Made by a program: the position numbers and the translations under genes. From contig JABLXW010000003.1 in the NCBI GenBank assembly GCA_013177945.1, forward strand, positions 1 through 64,000: a stretch of DNA of 64,000 bases, in the 5' to 3' direction. Below the pieces are notes generated by a model. The model had not been told where the DNA came from, did no database searches, and worked only from the letters and a program-made list of their open reading frames with translations. Of the stretch, positions 1-8,323 are shown one piece after another. This stretch comes from Bacillota bacterium (GTDB lineage Bacteria; Bacillota; DSM-12270; Thermacetogeniales; Thermacetogeniaceae). Each line of letters starts with the position of its first letter. Position 1 is the first letter of the stretch.

Positions 1-1
1 G

Positions 2-514
2 GCCAAGATCAGCCGCACGGTGGCCGACTTGAAGGCCATCAAGGCAGCCGCATTAGCTTATTACGCCGATACGGGAACATTCCCGCCCAATGATGATGAT
101 GTGACGGGCGCTGGGCCCACTGCACCGGGGAAACGGGGGATTTTCTTTTTTCAGCAATCGGTTAATATGAGTAACGGTACGACATGGAATCCCTCCGGCT
201 GGAACGGCCCCTATCTGGAAAAATGGCCCCAGGCCCAGTACTGGGCGGGCAACCATGGTGGCACATACCAATGGCAGGGGGTTTATAATTACGGCTCCAC
301 GCCCCTGGATTTCAATGGCGACAACACAGCCGACCCCTGCATTGAGCTGAACTTTGGCGGCTCTGGTTTTACCGATGACCAGATTTCCGCCATTATGAAA
401 AACATAGACGCAGCTCTGGATGATGGAAACCTTGCCACTGGTATGTTTCGTTATCGTCCAAGCACCAACTGGCCCCAACATACAGCTTATTACTGCGTAG
501 CGTACAGCAATTGA
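2..514 (+). CDS. Major pilin-like protein, paralogue 1 (5' end outside window)
   Basis: The reading frame is open from base 2, so the start and the N-terminal prepilin segment lie upstream of the window. What remains is the pilin globular part: an amphipathic helix with the phrase KAIKAAALAYYADTG, then a GWNGPYLEKWP motif and a C-terminal region containing DDGNLATG. The same phrases recur in the next three genes, so this is the first visible member of a tandem pilin array. The protein should be a secreted fibre subunit cleaved by the prepilin peptidase encoded at 2531-3274. Its N-terminus cannot be checked here. Confidence 0.8.
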   Translation, partial: AKISRTVADLKAIKAAALAYYADTGTFPPNDDDVTGAGPTAPGKRGIFFFQQSVNMSNGTTWNPSGWNGPYLEKWPQAQYWAGNHGGTYQWQGVYNYGSTPLDFNGDNTADPCIELNFGGSGFTDDQISAIMKNIDAALDDGNLATGMFRYRPSTNWPQHTAYYCVAYSN

Positions 515-581
515 TTACGCTCTTTGCTGGCGGCCCTTATGAAAAGAGCCGTCCCCTGCAATTATGACAAAGGGGTAGTAC

Positions 582-1190
582 TTGTTCATGTTCTGTCTTA
601 CTTTTAAACAACTTTTTCCAAGCGCATGTAAGAACAGCCGTCGCTCCGCCTTCACCCTAGTGGAGCTTTTAGTGGTCATCGCCATCATCGAGGTGATGGC
701 GGCCATCATCACTCCCAGCGCTTTCAAAGCGGTAGAAAAGGCGAAGATATCCCGGGTCGTTGCCGACGTGCGCGCCATAAAGGCGGCCGGTTACGCCTAT
801 TACGCCGATACCGGTGACTGGCCGAAGGCAGGGCAGGATTCTTACGACCCCGGCTCCGGCGACGACTACGGCTTCCGGTACTTCATGGAGACCGACGGCA
901 GCAGTGGCTGGAACGGGCCGTACCTGGAGAAGCCGCCCGGCGCCACACCCTGGGGCGGTCGCTACCGTTACTGGAAGAGCGTAATAAGCGGTACTGTCTA
1001 TGACGCCGCGGGTAATTCGACTGCAGTTAACAACACCAAATGCGCCGTGGTCACCATTGGCGGCTTTCCCGACCGGGGTATCCGTGACGCCGTGGATCGG
1101 CGCATCCGGGAGAGTGTCGGTTACTCCTATGTGGGGGAGGAAAACGGCACGTACTATATCTCGGTGATCATCTGGATGGAGGGGTTGTAG
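582..1190 (+). CDS. Type IV pilin-like protein, paralogue 2
   Basis: The N-terminus is a class III prepilin signal: a basic leader, then [14 protein letters not shown], a hydrophobic helix with the conserved Glu5. The residue before the cleavage site is Ala rather than the usual Gly, which prepilin peptidases often tolerate. The body shares KAIKAA, YYADTG and GWNGPYLEK with its neighbours. The first in-frame start is TTG 582 with AAGGGG seven bases upstream; ATG 588 is an alternative. It is a fibre or pseudopilus subunit; whether it serves adhesion, motility or DNA uptake cannot be told from sequence. Confidence 0.85.
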   Translation: MFMFCLTFKQLFPSACKNSRRSAFTLVELLVVIAIIEVMAAIITPSAFKAVEKAKISRVVADVRAIKAAGYAYYADTGDWPKAGQDSYDPGSGDDYGFRYFMETDGSSGWNGPYLEKPPGATPWGGRYRYWKSVISGTVYDAAGNSTAVNNTKCAVVTIGGFPDRGIRDAVDRRIRESVGYSYVGEENGTYYISVIIWMEGL

Positions 1191-1256
1191 CGCCGGCGCG
1201 CTTGGCTACCGGGCCGGGTGTGCAGCCCGCTTTGCCACATGCGGGAGGGATTTGGG

Positions 1257-1823
1257 TTGCTTAAACGAGTGTGTAAAGGTGAAAAAGGCTTCACGCTGGT
1301 GGAGCTTCTGGTGGTTATCGCCATCATCGGAGTGCTGGCCGCAATTGTGCTGCCAAATACATTTCAGTCCACCGAAAAAGCCAAAATCGCCCAGGCCTAT
1401 GAGACTGCTAAGGCGATAAAGTCGGCTGCACTACAGTACTATGCGGATACAGGGCACTGGCCCGCGATGACTGACAATTACAGTGACATCAATGGCTTCT
1501 TGAAAGATGACGGCATGCCCGGGTGGAACGGGCCGTACCTGGAGAAATGGAAATTCAGCCCCTGGAACGGTCGGCTGCGTTGGGACACGAGCATAAACGT
1601 AACCGGGGGACCTGCCAAGGACGCGATTATTGTTTTCGACGATGACCATACACGGGATTCCAATGATAACCAGGGTAAGATTCCGCGTCGGTCAATGGAA
1701 GAAATCGACCGTACCCTTGATGATGGGAATCTGGCTACAGGGTTTGTGCAGGGAGACGGGGAAGGGTATGCAGCGGCTAAGGGAGAACTGGTCATTGTAC
1801 TGGTGGCGGATGTGCAGCAGTAG
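1257..1823 (+). CDS. Type IV pilin-like protein, paralogue 3
   Basis: This is the most canonical pilin of the array: short basic leader, [19 protein letters not shown] with Gly at -1 and Glu5, then the long helix, YYADTG, GWNGPYLEKW and a DDGNLATG segment also found in paralogue 1. I chose TTG 1257 because GGGAGGG lies seven bases before it and it gives a leader of normal length; the frame is open upstream to 1218. It is probably exported and assembled by the pilM-N-O system downstream after PilD cleavage. Confidence 0.87.
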   Translation: MLKRVCKGEKGFTLVELLVVIAIIGVLAAIVLPNTFQSTEKAKIAQAYETAKAIKSAALQYYADTGHWPAMTDNYSDINGFLKDDGMPGWNGPYLEKWKFSPWNGRLRWDTSINVTGGPAKDAIIVFDDDHTRDSNDNQGKIPRRSMEEIDRTLDDGNLATGFVQGDGEGYAAAKGELVIVLVADVQQ

Positions 1824-1918
1824 TCAAGACAGGGTGTTTTTGCAAATTTATGTAGAGAGTTTTGGCCAACTGATTTCATTTGGCGTGTGAGAAGTGCTCT
1901 TTAAAAGCTGATGACAAT

Positions 1919-2448
1919 ATGTTTAGATTTCCTAGCCTTTGCCGTGATAGCCGCGGCTTCACCCTGGTAGGGCTTCTGGTGGTTATCGCCATCATCGGCA
2001 TCCTGGCCGCCGTAATTCTTTCTAACGCCTTTAAGGCTATTGAGAAAAGCAAAGTGGCGGCGGCCGAGGCCGACTACAGGGCGATCAAAGCAGCGGTGTT
2101 AAGCGCGTATACGGATACGGGGACCTGGCCGCCTTCTTCGCAGCAGCAAGGTCAGGACCCCGGCCTCGTGGATAAAGGCAACTGGAAGAACGGTGCCCAG
2201 GATACGTGGAACGGCTCCTACCTGGAGCGCTGGCCGGGCAAGAACCCGTGGGGAGGCTATTACACTTATGTAAACGGCATTTTTGAATTTCTAAAGCCGG
2301 ACTCGCGGGGATTCCGCTAGGTTCCCTGCCGGGTGCAGGATCATCTCCGCTTACGGGTGCCGCCAGAAAGTTGCAGGAAGATTTGGGGGAAGATGTTGTC
2401 AATTTTAACAGCGGTATCACCTACATTTTGATTTCTAAGGACCAGTAA
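1919..2448 (+). pseudogene. Pilin-like paralogue 4, frameshifted and with Glu5 replaced
   Basis: The frame from ATG 1919 encodes a prepilin leader, [14 protein letters not shown] and the usual helix, YTDTGTWPP and [11 protein letters not shown], then stops at 2318-2320. Position 5 of the mature protein is Gly instead of the Glu needed for subunit docking in pilins, a single-base change from the neighbour (gag to ggg). The +1-related frame after about 2287 runs to TAA 2446-2448 and ends in GITYILISKDQ, which aligns with the C-terminus of paralogue 2. A frameshift between about 2287 and 2317 therefore splits one gene. It may be a true pseudogene or a sequencing error. Confidence 0.65.
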
Positions 2449-2530
2449 GGCGCGTGCTGTGGCGAAGGCTATTTATGGATGGACACACGGTTACCGAATA
2501 AGTTTTACAGAAGTAAAGGATAAAGAAAGT

Positions 2531-3274
2531 ATGTTTTGGGTCCTTTTCTTACTGGGTCTTTTTATCGGCAGTTTCCTAAACGTGGTCATTTACCGCATGC
2601 CGCGGGGGGAATCGGTGGTTGCGGGCAGGTCGCGCTGCCCCGCCTGCGGGCAGGCGCTGGCCTGGTACGATCTCGTCCCAGTGCTGAGCTACCTTGCCCT
2701 GCGGGGGAGGTGCCGCTATTGCAGGACGCCGATTTCCCCGCGGTATCTCCTGGTGGAGCTGTTGACCGGCGCGGTCTTTGCCGCGCTCTTTTACCGTTTC
2801 GGGCCGACGCCGGCGCTGGCCAAGTATCTTTTTCTCGGTGCCGTCTTGATCGCGGCCACCTTCATCGACCTGGAGCACTACCTGATCCCGGACCGCCTTG
2901 TGCTGGCCGGGCTGGCGGGCGCCGCTGTCCTGGGGTTTGCTGCCGGTGACGTAGGAATCTGGTCGGCTCTGGCGGGATGCGCTGCGGGAGCAGGATTTTT
3001 GCTTCTCGTTGTCGTAATTAGCAAGGGCGGCATGGGAGGCGGGGACGTCAAGCTTGCTGCAGTGACGGGGCTTTTTCTGGGGTGGCCGTTAGGCTCCTTA
3101 GGGATCTTTCTGGGCGCCTGCGTGGGTGGGCTGGTGGCTTTTTTTCTTTTGCTTTTCAGGATTAAAGGGCGGAAAGACCCTCTTCCCTTCGGGCCTTTTA
3201 TTGCTCTGGGCTCTTTCCTTGCTCTGCTGTGGGGAAAAGAGGTCATTTCCTGGTACCTGGGCCGCTTCTGGTGA
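2531..3274 (+). CDS. pilD: Prepilin peptidase / N-methyltransferase
   Basis: This is the membrane aspartic protease that removes prepilin leaders and usually methylates the new N-terminus. The N-terminal cytoplasmic loop has the paired zinc motifs CPACG and CRYC. The catalytic aspartates are in FIDLEHYLIPD and in the GGGD box (GGMGGGDVKL). Several hydrophobic segments follow. ATG 2531 starts directly at the first membrane segment (MFWVLFLLGLFIGSFLNVV), the family's usual beginning; a GTG at 2459 would add an atypical extension. It sits between the major pilin array and the minor pilins, its substrates. Confidence 0.93.
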   Translation: MFWVLFLLGLFIGSFLNVVIYRMPRGESVVAGRSRCPACGQALAWYDLVPVLSYLALRGRCRYCRTPISPRYLLVELLTGAVFAALFYRFGPTPALAKYLFLGAVLIAATFIDLEHYLIPDRLVLAGLAGAAVLGFAAGDVGIWSALAGCAAGAGFLLLVVVISKGGMGGGDVKLAAVTGLFLGWPLGSLGIFLGACVGGLVAFFLLLFRIKGRKDPLPFGPFIALGSFLALLWGKEVISWYLGRFW

Positions 3275-3286
3275 TGGGGTAAAGTG

Positions 3287-3793
3287 ATGTTCGGTCTGCC
3301 TTTGAAAAAGCGCGGGGCCTTGTCCGGCTTTACGCTCCTGGAAGTTTCCCTTGCTGTTCTCGTGGTTGGGATCCTGTTCTCTGTGGCGGTCCCGGATCTC
3401 AGGAGGTGCCTCGGGCGCTGCCGCCTCCAGACTGCCGCCGACCAGCTCGCGGGAGACATCAGAGAAACCAGCCAGCTTGCCCTGAACGAGGAAAGCTCCC
3501 TTTACTCCATCAAGTTTTACCCGTCTCCAGGCAACGCCTATTATGTGAAGAAGTCTGCAAATCTGGGGCCGCGGGTGGTGAAAGCGGTCAGTCTCCCGTC
3601 CGGAGTTGTACTCGAGAACACGAACTTTACCGATCACGAGCTCAGGTTCTCGGCGAAAGGCACGCCCACTGCAGGCGGCACAGTTACTTTGAGAGACGGG
3701 GTTTCGGGCTCTTTCAAGTACGTGATCGTGGCTGCGGTCACAGGGAGGGTGCGTGTGAGTGACCAGGCTCCGAAGAATGTGGAGGACATCTGA
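3287..3793 (+). CDS. Minor pseudopilin, GspH/FimT-like
   Basis: A basic leader is followed by SG|FTLLEVSLAVLVVGILFSVAV, a prepilin cleavage site with Glu5, then about 130 residues with beta-strand character ending near FKYVIVAAVTGRVRV. The size and the C-terminal strand pattern fit the GspH/FimT family of minor pseudopilins that prime fibre assembly at the tip. ATG 3287 is preceded by GTG 3284 in the same frame. The end overlaps the next gene by 35 bases, so translation is probably coupled. The exact minor-pilin class is an inference from order and size. Confidence 0.72.
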   Translation: MFGLPLKKRGALSGFTLLEVSLAVLVVGILFSVAVPDLRRCLGRCRLQTAADQLAGDIRETSQLALNEESSLYSIKFYPSPGNAYYVKKSANLGPRVVKAVSLPSGVVLENTNFTDHELRFSAKGTPTAGGTVTLRDGVSGSFKYVIVAAVTGRVRVSDQAPKNVEDI

Positions 3794-4172
3794 TCCGGGA
3801 GAGCGAGCCTTCACTTTGGTCGAGGTGCTCATTGCTGCGGCCGTCGTGGCGGTTGCTCTCGTACCCCTGTTTGGCCTCTTTGTCCACGGAACGCGCTGGA
3901 CCGCCGACTCCCGCCACCTGATCACGGCCGTTAACCTGGCTCAAAATAAGCTCGAGGAGCTCAAAAACGCACGCTTTGAAGATGTAAGTACCCGGCCCGA
4001 CCCGGGGGCGCTGCCGCTCCAGTTTCAGGAAGACAGCACCTACTCTTACCGTGTTGATGTCGCTTCAACGGGGCCGAATCTCAAGACCGTGACGGTCACC
4101 GTTTACTACGAGACCGCGTCCGGGCCCAGGACCGTTTCTTTGACTATGGATAGGGGCCGGTGGAGGGAATGA
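3759..4172 (+). CDS. Minor pilin, PilV/GspI-like
   Basis: The N-terminus reads A|FTLVEVLIAAAVVAVALVPLF, a prepilin segment with Ala at -1, Glu5 and a helix-breaking Pro. Next comes NLAQNKLEELKNARF, a phrase typical of PilV/GspI minor pilins. It is short (137 residues) and overlaps both neighbours, which marks it as part of one translation unit of minor pilins. Within a pseudopilus tip it would pair with GspJ/PilW-type and GspH-type subunits, which are encoded on either side. Confidence 0.75.
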   Translation: MTRLRRMWRTSDPGERAFTLVEVLIAAAVVAVALVPLFGLFVHGTRWTADSRHLITAVNLAQNKLEELKNARFEDVSTRPDPGALPLQFQEDSTYSYRVDVASTGPNLKTVTVTVYYETASGPRTVSLTMDRGRWRE

Positions 4173-4666
4173 GGGGAGTTTCAGGAAGAAAAAATGGTTT
4201 TGTTCTGGTTGAGGTCCTGATTGCCTCCCTCGTTTTGGCCGTGGTCTTTGGGGCAGCCCTGCTCCTCTACCAGCGGGGAGTGGTGAGCTGGCTGAGGACG
4301 CGGGACAGGGTGGAGGTTCAGGAGAACCTGCGCCTTGGACTTGACCGGATGAGCAGGGAGCTGCGGGGCGCCCTCTACCTCGTGGAGGCGAAGCCTGATT
4401 CGGTGATGTTTTTCAGCTCCGATGAGAAGTATATCTCCTACTATGTTAGGTACTCCGACACTGCCAAGTCCTGCCAGCTCCTGCGCGGTGTCGGCGGCAC
4501 TGCGAACCCGGTGGCCAGCTACGTGACCGCTCTCGAAATCACGTACGAACCGGCAGAAACTGCAGACCCGAAAAAGATAACCTTTGTGCACATCCGGCTC
4601 ACGGGCGAGAAGGACAGAAGCGGCACCGTCACCATGAGCACAGGTGTGCGCCTGCGCTCTGTTTAA
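4160..4666 (+). CDS. Minor pilin, PilW/GspJ-like
   Basis: A short leader precedes NG|FVLVEVLIASLVLAVVFGAALLLYQ, so Gly is at -1 and Glu at +5. After it comes LRLGLDRMSRELRGAL, the helix phrase typical of PilW/GspJ minor pilins, and a beta-rich tail. The start could be GTG 4160 or ATG 4169, the latter overlapping the upstream stop as ATGA. Gene order (GspH-like, GspI-like, GspJ-like, PilX-like) matches a minor-pilin cassette that builds the tip complex. Confidence 0.75.
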   Translation: MEGMRGVSGRKNGFVLVEVLIASLVLAVVFGAALLLYQRGVVSWLRTRDRVEVQENLRLGLDRMSRELRGALYLVEAKPDSVMFFSSDEKYISYYVRYSDTAKSCQLLRGVGGTANPVASYVTALEITYEPAETADPKKITFVHIRLTGEKDRSGTVTMSTGVRLRSV

Positions 4667-4711
4667 AACACGTCCGGGAGTGAACTGTTTGCCGGGGGTG
4701 CAAGAAGAAAT

Positions 4712-5875
4712 TTGGGCGGACAGAAAAAGAGCTTGGAGCGCGCCCAGGCCTTGGTCCTGGTAATGGTGGTGCTGTTTATTCTGCTCTTGCTGGCGACGGC
4801 AGTGGTGACTCTCGCGGGGGGCCACCGGAGAAACGCCGCTTACCAGCGCGACCTCGTCCAGGCGTACTACGCCGCCGATGCCGGCGTGGAGAGGCTGCTC
4901 GTGAAGATCAGGGAAGAACCCGGGTGGTACGCTGGGCTGCCCTTTAACTTGGAGCAAACTGTTTTCGCTCACGTTTCCTATGCCGGAGGCGAAATCCAGG
5001 AGGTAAGAGTGAAAAAAGAAGAGGCTGTCGGGCCTGGCACGAAAATTGTTATTACTTCCGTCGGCACCTTTCACACGGCACGCAGGACCATCGTGGCGAG
5101 CGTTCTTGTCTCCGGGGTCTCCGACCTCGTGAGGGGCATCAGCATTCTCCCGCCGGTGGCGCAGGATCTTACCATCAGCGGCAATTTTTCGCTTATTCCG
5201 GACCCCGGATACAAAGGAGACAAAAAGGTTTTGTTTGTCTTGAACGGCAGCCTTACCCTCTCGGGGTCGACCGAGATCCGTGGCGATGCCTACGCCTCCG
5301 GAAGCATCACCGAGCAACACGACAACATTAAGGGAAATACTTATCCGAATCACCCGGGTTTTCCCTCGTTCCCTTCCCTGGATGTGGAGCACTACAAATC
5401 CAGGGCCCTCGAAAGCTACCAGTACTACCAGGGCGACAAAACGTTCGGTGGCAAGAATGAAACCACCTCTTACAGCGGCATCTATTTTGTTGAGGGGAAT
5501 GTCGAGATCTCGGGAAGATACAGCGGGCAGGCTGTGATAGTGGCGAGGGGCAAAATAGAGGTTACCGGCGACCTGAAGGCGGACAACACTGCAAGCGACA
5601 TGCTCGTCCTCATCTCCCTCGGGGACGTTGACATCAAGAACCACGAGGTAGACGCGGTGGTGGTTGCCAAAGGAAGGTTTTCTGCGCAGGGAAATGCTTC
5701 TCTGTACGGGGGGGTGCTCGCCCAGGGATTAGACTTCCCCGGGCAGGGCGGAGGCAGGGTGACGATTGCCTGTAACCCCGACCTGGTCGTCCAGAACATC
5801 CCCTCAGAAGTTGCCCAAGGAACCTCAATGAGCCTCAAGGTCGAGTCCTGGAAGGAGCAATATCCTGTCCTGTGA
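4712..5875 (+). CDS. PilX-like minor pilin with long beta-repeat C-terminus
   Basis: The first 60 residues resemble PilX N-terminal domains: a basic start, ALVLVMVVLFILLLLATAVVTLAGG, then RDLVQAYYAADAGVERLL. There is no FTLVE-type cleavage motif, as in GspK/PilX tip subunits. From about residue 160 the chain alternates short hydrophobic strands and turns (GSLTLSGSTEIRGDAYASGS, GNVEISGRYSGQAVIVARG, GKIEVTGDLKAD), suggesting a beta-solenoid or bactofilin-like fold. At 387 residues it is far longer than a simple PilX. It starts with TTG and probably caps the fibre or contacts surfaces; that role is inferred. Confidence 0.68.
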   Translation: MGGQKKSLERAQALVLVMVVLFILLLLATAVVTLAGGHRRNAAYQRDLVQAYYAADAGVERLLVKIREEPGWYAGLPFNLEQTVFAHVSYAGGEIQEVRVKKEEAVGPGTKIVITSVGTFHTARRTIVASVLVSGVSDLVRGISILPPVAQDLTISGNFSLIPDPGYKGDKKVLFVLNGSLTLSGSTEIRGDAYASGSITEQHDNIKGNTYPNHPGFPSFPSLDVEHYKSRALESYQYYQGDKTFGGKNETTSYSGIYFVEGNVEISGRYSGQAVIVARGKIEVTGDLKADNTASDMLVLISLGDVDIKNHEVDAVVVAKGRFSAQGNASLYGGVLAQGLDFPGQGGGRVTIACNPDLVVQNIPSEVAQGTSMSLKVESWKEQYPVL

Positions 5876-6879
5876 TGTGGAAGCCGGGAAGATTTTTTAG
5901 AAAAGCCGAGTTTACAGGGGTTGACATCGGTACGGAGTACATCAAGGTGGCTGCAGCGCGTGCCGCCTCCGGCGCGCCCGAGGTTACTGCGCTCGCCCTC
6001 GCGCCTACTCCGCCTGCTGCCTGGAGCGAAGGCCTGCTCGCGGGGGAAGTTGTAGCTGCTTTGGAGAAGATTGTTGCGGAGGCGGGGGCGCCTGCCGGGA
6101 AGGTGATCGCGGCCATCACCGGAGAGAAGGTAATCTCGCGGGACATCCGCGTGCCCCCCATGCCCCGGAAGGAGCTCGAGTCAGCGCTCAGGTGGGAGGC
6201 CGAGCGTTACATCCCGGTGCCCCTCGAGGAACTGGTGGTCAGAAGCGTGGTTTTGGGAGAAGTGAAAGGAGAGCGGGGGCCGGAACTGCACGTTCTCCTG
6301 GCGGCGGCTCCAGAGCGTTTGGTCAGGAATTACTACGAACTTTTTTTGCGGGCCGGGCTCAATCTGGTAGCCGTTGACCTCCAGAGTCTGGCGCTGTGGC
6401 GCCTGTTTGTAGGTGCTTCACGCCAGAAGGGCGCCGGGTCTTGGGTGATCCTTGACATCGGGGCGAAATTTTCCCAGCTCGTCATCGTCCGGGATGGAGA
6501 GATGGCCTACACGAGGGTTCTTCCCCAGGGAGGTTCCGGGTTTGAAGGAATAAAGACTTTGGATGGAAGCGGGAGCGGGCCTGAACTGAGCGAGATCAAC
6601 AGCGCGATCTTCAGGATGGCTTTCGAGGACTACGCCCGTCAGGTGCGGCGCTCTCTTGATTGGTATTTGACCCAGGAGCGCCAGAGCACGATCGAGAGGG
6701 TGCTTTTAAGCGGGGGCGCGGCTAACATCGAAGGGATCCCCGGCCACCTTGCCGAATTGTTGGGAGTACCTGTGGAGATTGGCGAGCCTCCCGTCCGGTT
6801 CAACAGCAGGCTGCGCCAGACTTACAACCCGTCTTTCGCTGTGGCCATCGGCCTTGCGCTTTGGGAGTTGGTGAGATGA
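5875..6879 (+). CDS. pilM: Type IV pilus assembly protein PilM
   Basis: This is an actin-like ATPase-fold protein that binds the cytoplasmic tail of PilN under the inner membrane. The phosphate-1 loop is FTGVDIGTEYIKVAAA near the N-terminus, a second nucleotide loop is WVILDIGAKFSQLVIV at mid-protein, and the adenosine motif is near RVLLSGGAANIEGI. The length of 334 residues is normal. It starts as TGATG against the preceding stop and overlaps pilN. pilM-N-O order identifies a type IV pilus or type II-like machine rather than a Com pseudopilus. Confidence 0.88.
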   Translation: MWKPGRFFRKAEFTGVDIGTEYIKVAAARAASGAPEVTALALAPTPPAAWSEGLLAGEVVAALEKIVAEAGAPAGKVIAAITGEKVISRDIRVPPMPRKELESALRWEAERYIPVPLEELVVRSVVLGEVKGERGPELHVLLAAAPERLVRNYYELFLRAGLNLVAVDLQSLALWRLFVGASRQKGAGSWVILDIGAKFSQLVIVRDGEMAYTRVLPQGGSGFEGIKTLDGSGSGPELSEINSAIFRMAFEDYARQVRRSLDWYLTQERQSTIERVLLSGGAANIEGIPGHLAELLGVPVEIGEPPVRFNSRLRQTYNPSFAVAIGLALWELVR

Positions 6880-7502
6880 ACTACCAGATTAATCTCCTTC
6901 CAGCAGATCTGGTACGCCCGCCCTTGATGGAGGGTGTTTCGTGGCAGCACGTCCTGCTTGCCGGAGTTGGTGTGGTGCTGCTGGGGAGTTATGCCTTGTT
7001 TTTGGGGTTTTATTTCGGCACCCGGGCAGAGCTAAAGAAACTTGAAAGAGAATTAGCTACCCTCCGGCCCGGGGTAGAGCAGGTGAAGATGATCAGAAGG
7101 GAGCGGGAGGGTGTCGAGAAAAACCTTGAAGCGTGGCGCCAGGTTATCCAGCAGCGCCAGACCTGGTCCGGTTTCCTGAACGACCTGAACTCCGCCCTCC
7201 CGGTTGACACCTGGCTGACCAGGGTTTCCATCTCCGCCGCGGGTAAGGAGGAGAAGGGCTTGGATGCACCTGCTGGCTCCGGAGGAGGCGCGGCGGGGAG
7301 TTCGGCACCGCCTGTTGCTCCACCCAAGGCTGATGCGGTGGTTATTGAGGGTGCATCCCTTACCCCTCCCTCGGTTGGCGTTTTTCTCAATAACCTGTAC
7401 CACCTGCCTTACTTCGAGGACTTGAAGCTAGAGGAGTGCGCCCTTGCCAGGGACGGGAGTTTTACTTTCAAAATCGTGGGAAAGAAGGGGGTTTCCCGTT
7501 GA
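6876..7502 (+). CDS. pilN: Type IV pilus assembly protein PilN
   Basis: ATG 6876 overlaps the pilM stop (ATGA) and gives the family hallmark MNYQINLLPADL, the cytoplasmic peptide bound by PilM. One transmembrane helix follows (about residues 22-44), then a coiled coil (ELKKLERELATLRPG) and a small periplasmic-type domain. Around residues 125-150 lies a low-complexity Gly/Ala/Pro insert. PilN and PilO form the alignment complex in the membrane. Spacing and overlap show that pilM, pilN and pilO are translated together. Confidence 0.87.
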   Translation: MNYQINLLPADLVRPPLMEGVSWQHVLLAGVGVVLLGSYALFLGFYFGTRAELKKLERELATLRPGVEQVKMIRREREGVEKNLEAWRQVIQQRQTWSGFLNDLNSALPVDTWLTRVSISAAGKEEKGLDAPAGSGGGAAGSSAPPVAPPKADAVVIEGASLTPPSVGVFLNNLYHLPYFEDLKLEECALARDGSFTFKIVGKKGVSR

Positions 7503-8323
7503 TCAGGTGGGCAAACCTGACAAGGCGCGAAAAAGCGGCGGTGGCGGGCCTTTTAGTTTTTACAGGCTCTTTGCTTTTTTATTATACCCTTTTGGGGCCT
7601 CAGATGAGAACTTACAGGGAGGACCGGGAAAGGGTCATTTTCTTGCAGAACCAGGTGCGGAGGGAGCGGGCTTTAATCGGAAACTTGAAACATGAAGAAG
7701 CCGCCCTGGCTGCAGCGAAGCAAAAGTTAGATCTTTTAAAACCTTACTTTGAAGCGGAGGTGCGTGATGGTCGGGCTTTCGCGAAGCTGGGCCTCGAGGC
7801 TGTCAAGAACCGCGTTTCCATCAAGAGCTTCCGTTTGGGAAAACCAACCGGCAAAACCTATTACGTGGAACTGCCCCTCGAGTTCGAGATCGGAGGGTGG
7901 TATCTTGATGTCTTGAGTTTTTTGAGGAGTGTCGAGGCCTTTCCGAACATCTCCGAGATTAGAAAGCTAGTGATCGAGCCCCAAGCTTTTGGGGAAGGGC
8001 AGAGCGGAGAGAAGTTCCCTTCCCTGACCAACGGGTTTGTTACGGCACGTTTTACGGTAGTTGTTTTTGCCTCACCAAAACCTGAAGAGGAGTTCAAGTT
8101 CGAAGAACTGGGGGATTGGCTTCTGGGCCGCGGCAATCCCTTTCTCTCCGTCCGGGGCGGAACTCCCGCGCCTGGTGTCGTTCCCCCTAACACTGTTGTA
8201 ACCCCGGACTACCAGCACCAGGCTCAGCCGCCAGCTCCCGAGAACCAGGCGGAGCAGGTTTCGCCTGGTGCCGGCGTTTCGCCGGAGCAGGAAAGGGGCT
8301 CGAGTTTGCTGCCGCTCAAGTAG
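7499..8323 (+). CDS. pilO: PilO-like type IV pilus alignment protein
   Basis: TTG 7499 overlaps the pilN stop as TTGA and has AAGGGGG eight bases upstream. The product has a cytoplasmic RREK segment, one transmembrane helix (GLLVFTGSLLFYYTLL), a coiled coil and a ferredoxin-like domain containing LEFEIGGWYLDVLSFLRSVE, typical of PilO. The last 60 residues are Pro/Gln-rich and probably disordered. No PilP or PilQ follows, as expected for an organism without an outer membrane. The 3' end overlaps the convergent gene on the other strand by eight bases. Confidence 0.83.
   Translation: MIRWANLTRREKAAVAGLLVFTGSLLFYYTLLGPQMRTYREDRERVIFLQNQVRRERALIGNLKHEEAALAAAKQKLDLLKPYFEAEVRDGRAFAKLGLEAVKNRVSIKSFRLGKPTGKTYYVELPLEFEIGGWYLDVLSFLRSVEAFPNISEIRKLVIEPQAFGEGQSGEKFPSLTNGFVTARFTVVVFASPKPEEEFKFEELGDWLLGRGNPFLSVRGGTPAPGVVPPNTVVTPDYQHQAQPPAPENQAEQVSPGAGVSPEQERGSSLLPLK

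Noticed and set aside
3098-3925. Reverse-strand open frame of 275 codons
   Set aside because: It is antisense to the prepilin peptidase and minor pilin genes, rich in Arg/Pro/Gly as expected for a shadow frame.
4181-5644. Long reverse-strand open frame of 487 codons
   Set aside because: It lies opposite the minor pilin and PilX-like genes, has low-complexity composition, no known motif and no ribosome site. It is an antisense shadow of GC-rich coding DNA.
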